From an uncultured bacterium (GTDB taxonomy: Bacteria > Oederibacteriota > PGYV01 > CAILUR01), in contig CAILUR010000239.1 of assembly GCA_903837445.1 (NCBI GenBank), positions 1-15,818 of the forward strand: 15,818 nucleotides of DNA. Reading direction: 5' to 3'. Positions 13,554-15,818 of the stretch are shown here, one piece after another; the first letter of the stretch is position 1, and every line of letters begins with the position of its first letter. Below the pieces are notes generated by a model. The model searched no databases, had not been told where the DNA came from, and was given only the letters and a program-made list of their open reading frames with translations. The translations under genes and the position numbers were made by a program.

Positions 13554-14819
13554 TTGAAAAAATTAATGACACTGTTTATTTTAATGTGTGTGGGGACTTA
13601 TGCGTATGCAGGAAACTCCACTTCTATGACTTTCTCGCAAGTTTTGACCCTCGCAGTAAAAAACAGTCCTGATATTATTGTGCAACAGGAGAAGTTGTCA
13701 CAGGCGCGGTGGGCGCAGGTAAAAACTTTTGGAGGAATGTTGCCAAATGTGAATGTGCTTGAAAAGCGTCAATATGGATATGGAAACGAGTTGTTTTCGG
13801 ATAAAGGGTGGAATGCATATCTTGATATAAAACAGCCGGTATTTTATGGGTTATCAAAAGTAAATACTTTTTTAATTACAAATAATGAAGCACGAAAAGA
13901 AGAGTTGAACTTACTTACCATAAAACGCGGACTTGCTGTTTCCGTGACTGAGGCTTATTTTAGTTTAGCTTTGGCACAATCAAATATTAAAAACATAGAA
14001 GATGCGCTTGACCTTGTTGAAGTAAGGCGTAAGGAATTGATAGGGTATGTTAATCTCGGTAAATCTAGAAAGAGTGATCTTTACGCAATTGAATCAAAGA
14101 GTGCTATTCTTACCGCTCAAAGAGAAACTGCTGTAAATGTTTTGGAAAATGCTAAGGCAAAAATGGAGTATGTTTCAGGGGTGTCTGACATTACCGCTGT
14201 GTGGGATGACACGACAATCACTGCAACTAAACCAGATATTAAAGCAATTACCACAGACCGCTCAGATCTTAAAGCCATAAATGAAGAACTGGAAGCACAG
14301 GATAAAAGAACTGCTATTGGGATTGCTACTTTTCTGCCCGATGCTAATCTTGAGTTTACAAAAAATATTATGGGAACTCCATATTTGGGGTCATCCTCAA
14401 CTACTGATTATGGTTGGACCATAATGCTTAATGCTGAATGGCCTTTGTTTGAGGGCGGAGGGAGAATAGCGGATACCGCCAGTGAAATGTCGAAAAAAGC
14501 CGCCTTGGAACAGCAACTCCTGCTTATCAATAAAGCTGTAAAACTTGAGCTTAAAGTTAATTATAATAATCTAAAGGCTTCTATTGCGAGAGTCCGTGCT
14601 TTGTCGGATGCGCTTGATAAAGTGCAAAAAAGTTTAAAAGTGCAGGAAAACGATTATAGACTTGGACTTGTGACAAATTTAGATGTGATACAGGCTATGT
14701 CAGATAGGACAGATGTGAAAACGCAATATGATGCGGAAAAAATACTGGCACAAAAGAATAAAATTATGCTTGAAATTTCTTCCGAGCAAATTGACTTTGA
14801 AAGTGGAGGTTTAAAATGA
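13554..14819 (+). CDS. TolC-family outer-membrane efflux channel protein
   Basis: This 421-residue protein has two homologous halves of long amphipathic helices, as in TolC/OprM. Each half carries the conserved loop signature: G-K-S-R-K-S-D-L-Y-A-I near the middle and G-L-V-T-N-L-D-V-I-Q-A near the C-terminus. Trimers in this family form an outer-membrane beta-barrel with a periplasmic tunnel. A TTG start at 13554 is chosen because AGGAG (13542-13546) lies seven bases upstream and translation begins at once with a signal peptide (K-K-L-M-T-L-F, cleavage after A-Y-A near residue 19). The in-frame ATG at 13533 has no ribosome site and would place seven polar residues in front. Its stop overlaps the start of the RND gene (ATGA), so the two are coupled. 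A possible extended -10 (TG-G-TAAAAT, 13499-13507) precedes it, with no good -35. Confidence 0.9.
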   Translation: MKKLMTLFILMCVGTYAYAGNSTSMTFSQVLTLAVKNSPDIIVQQEKLSQARWAQVKTFGGMLPNVNVLEKRQYGYGNELFSDKGWNAYLDIKQPVFYGLSKVNTFLITNNEARKEELNLLTIKRGLAVSVTEAYFSLALAQSNIKNIEDALDLVEVRRKELIGYVNLGKSRKSDLYAIESKSAILTAQRETAVNVLENAKAKMEYVSGVSDITAVWDDTTITATKPDIKAITTDRSDLKAINEELEAQDKRTAIGIATFLPDANLEFTKNIMGTPYLGSSSTTDYGWTIMLNAEWPLFEGGGRIADTASEMSKKAALEQQLLLINKAVKLELKVNYNNLKASIARVRALSDALDKVQKSLKVQENDYRLGLVTNLDVIQAMSDRTDVKTQYDAEKILAQKNKIMLEISSEQIDFESGGLK

Positions 14820-15818
14820 CCCTCTCGGATCTCTCTATAAAAAATCCGGTGCTTGCGTGGATGATATTTATTGGCATTGTAGTATTTGGGGTATTGGCAT
14901 ATCTGGGACTGGGTGTGAGTCAAATGCCAGATGTGGATTTCCCAGTGCTTACGATATCTACTAACTGGCCTGGTGCGGCACCAGATGTAATTGAAACTAT
15001 TATTACTGACCCGCTTGAAGAAGCTATTATGGGAGTACAGGGAGTATCAGAAATTACTTCATCCTCAAGCAGAGGGCGTACAAATATAACGGTTCAATTT
15101 ACTTTGGACACAAATATAGATGTGGCGTTACAGGAAGTGCAGAGCAGAATAGCTTTTGTCTCACGGGATTTACCAAAAGATATGGATCCGGTCGGAATTT
15201 CAAAAAGTAATCCGGATGATTCTCCTATAATGTGGCTGACTGTTTCGGGAGACCGTGACCGTAAATTTGTAATGCAATATACGAGGGACCATATAAAAGA
15301 TGCTTTTTCCACCATACCCGGAGTAGCACAGGTGGATATGGGCGGATATCTTGAGCCCACTTTTAGAGTATGGCTTGATTCGGATAAAATGAGAAAAAAA
15401 GAAATCGCAGCTGAGGATATAATCTCAGCAATTTCTTCCGGACATTCTGAATTGCCAGCAGGCTTTCTTGACACTGGGGTTAAAGAAATTAATATGCGCG
15501 TGCCAGGCGAGACTACTAATGCTGAAGAGTTTTCCTCTATAATAATTCCAGGCAGACGCGGGGCTGCTATTTGGCAGACCATAAGAGTAGGCGATGTGGC
15601 GACAGTGGAGGATGGGCTGGAAGATGTCAGGAATTTTTTCCGTTCCAACGGTAAGATAGCGTTAGGACTCGGAATAAGAAAACAACCAGGAACTAATGCG
15701 GTAGAAGTCGCTCATTTAATAAAGAAAAAAGTAACTGAAATTCAAAAGTATCTGCCTGAAGGAATGTCTTTGGATGTAAGATTTGATACGACAAAGTTTG
15801 TCGAAGACTCAGCAAATG
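14816..15818 (+). CDS. RND (AcrB/MexB-type) efflux transporter, N-terminal part (runs off window)
   Basis: The frame is open to the window end, giving 334 residues plus one base of a protein usually about 1,000-1,050 aa. The start has GGAGGT (14805-14810) five bases upstream and overlaps the TolC stop. TM1 is at about residues 12-33, followed by the family hallmark M-P-D-V-D-F-P (37-43), T-N-W-P-G-A-A-P-D-V-I-E (49-60), D-P-L-E-E-A-I near 65-71 and a G-V-Q-G-V turn, then the periplasmic porter domain (V-Q-S-R-I near 108-112, S-P-I-M-W-L and R-V-x-L-D-S segments). It is a proton-driven inner-membrane pump forming a tripartite complex with TolC. The residues that relay protons in TM4 lie beyond the window, so activity cannot be confirmed. 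The wording of the conserved segments fits HAE-type drug or amphiphile pumps better than heavy-metal pumps. No adaptor gene is seen between it and tolC. Confidence 0.92.
   Translation, partial: MTLSDLSIKNPVLAWMIFIGIVVFGVLAYLGLGVSQMPDVDFPVLTISTNWPGAAPDVIETIITDPLEEAIMGVQGVSEITSSSSRGRTNITVQFTLDTNIDVALQEVQSRIAFVSRDLPKDMDPVGISKSNPDDSPIMWLTVSGDRDRKFVMQYTRDHIKDAFSTIPGVAQVDMGGYLEPTFRVWLDSDKMRKKEIAAEDIISAISSGHSELPAGFLDTGVKEINMRVPGETTNAEEFSSIIIPGRRGAAIWQTIRVGDVATVEDGLEDVRNFFRSNGKIALGLGIRKQPGTNAVEVAHLIKKKVTEIQKYLPEGMSLDVRFDTTKFVEDSAN

Noticed and set aside
15094..15648. 184-codon antisense frame near the window end
   Set aside because: It lies opposite the clear RND pump coding sequence, which continues off the window.

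Overview
The window reads as chromosomal DNA from a Gram-negative, AT-leaning bacterium. ExbB/ExbD/TonB, a TolC-type outer-membrane channel and an RND pump all require an outer membrane. A secreted protein with a long alternating-threonine stalk and a C-terminal Y-P-N-P-F-N-P segment is a style often met in uncultured Elusimicrobiota-, Goldbacteria- or Firestonebacteria-like lineages. That placement is inference; there is no rRNA here to settle it.

Layout. (1) 2-2001, plus strand: the tail of rmuC, then exbB-exbD-tonB-like genes with ATGA stop/start overlaps, apparently one operon. (2) 2081-3345: a DEAD-box RNA helicase with a near-consensus promoter placed so that the mRNA should be leaderless, and a terminator that overlaps its stop codon. 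(3) 3476-7750: two secreted proteins of unusual composition. One is a 942-residue VWA protein with a ~397-residue Thr-x stalk, a DUF11-like domain and a FlgD/T9SS-like C-terminus. The other is a 425-residue protein with a very Trp/Tyr-rich central block. (4) 7794-9338, minus strand: comM/yifB, convergent with the preceding gene across an 11-bp inverted repeat. (5) 9339-9683: the only long gene-free stretch. It holds a strong terminator hairpin that belongs to neither flanking gene, plus candidate promoters. (6) 9684-12190: hppA, a membrane pyrophosphatase carrying the K+-independent (H+-pumping) signature, ended by a strong terminator. (7) 12201-13366: ychF with its own promoter. (8) 13554-15818: a TolC-family gene translationally coupled to an RND inner-membrane pump that runs off the window.

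Most genes are housekeeping or envelope-energisation functions: a proton-motive-force-driven TonB system, a PPi-driven proton pump and a PMF-driven efflux pump. The least explained part is the surface-protein pair at 3.5-7.75 kb. The clearest non-coding oddities are the leaderless helicase promoter and the orphan terminator between comM and hppA. No mobile elements, CRISPR arrays, tRNAs or rRNAs were seen.
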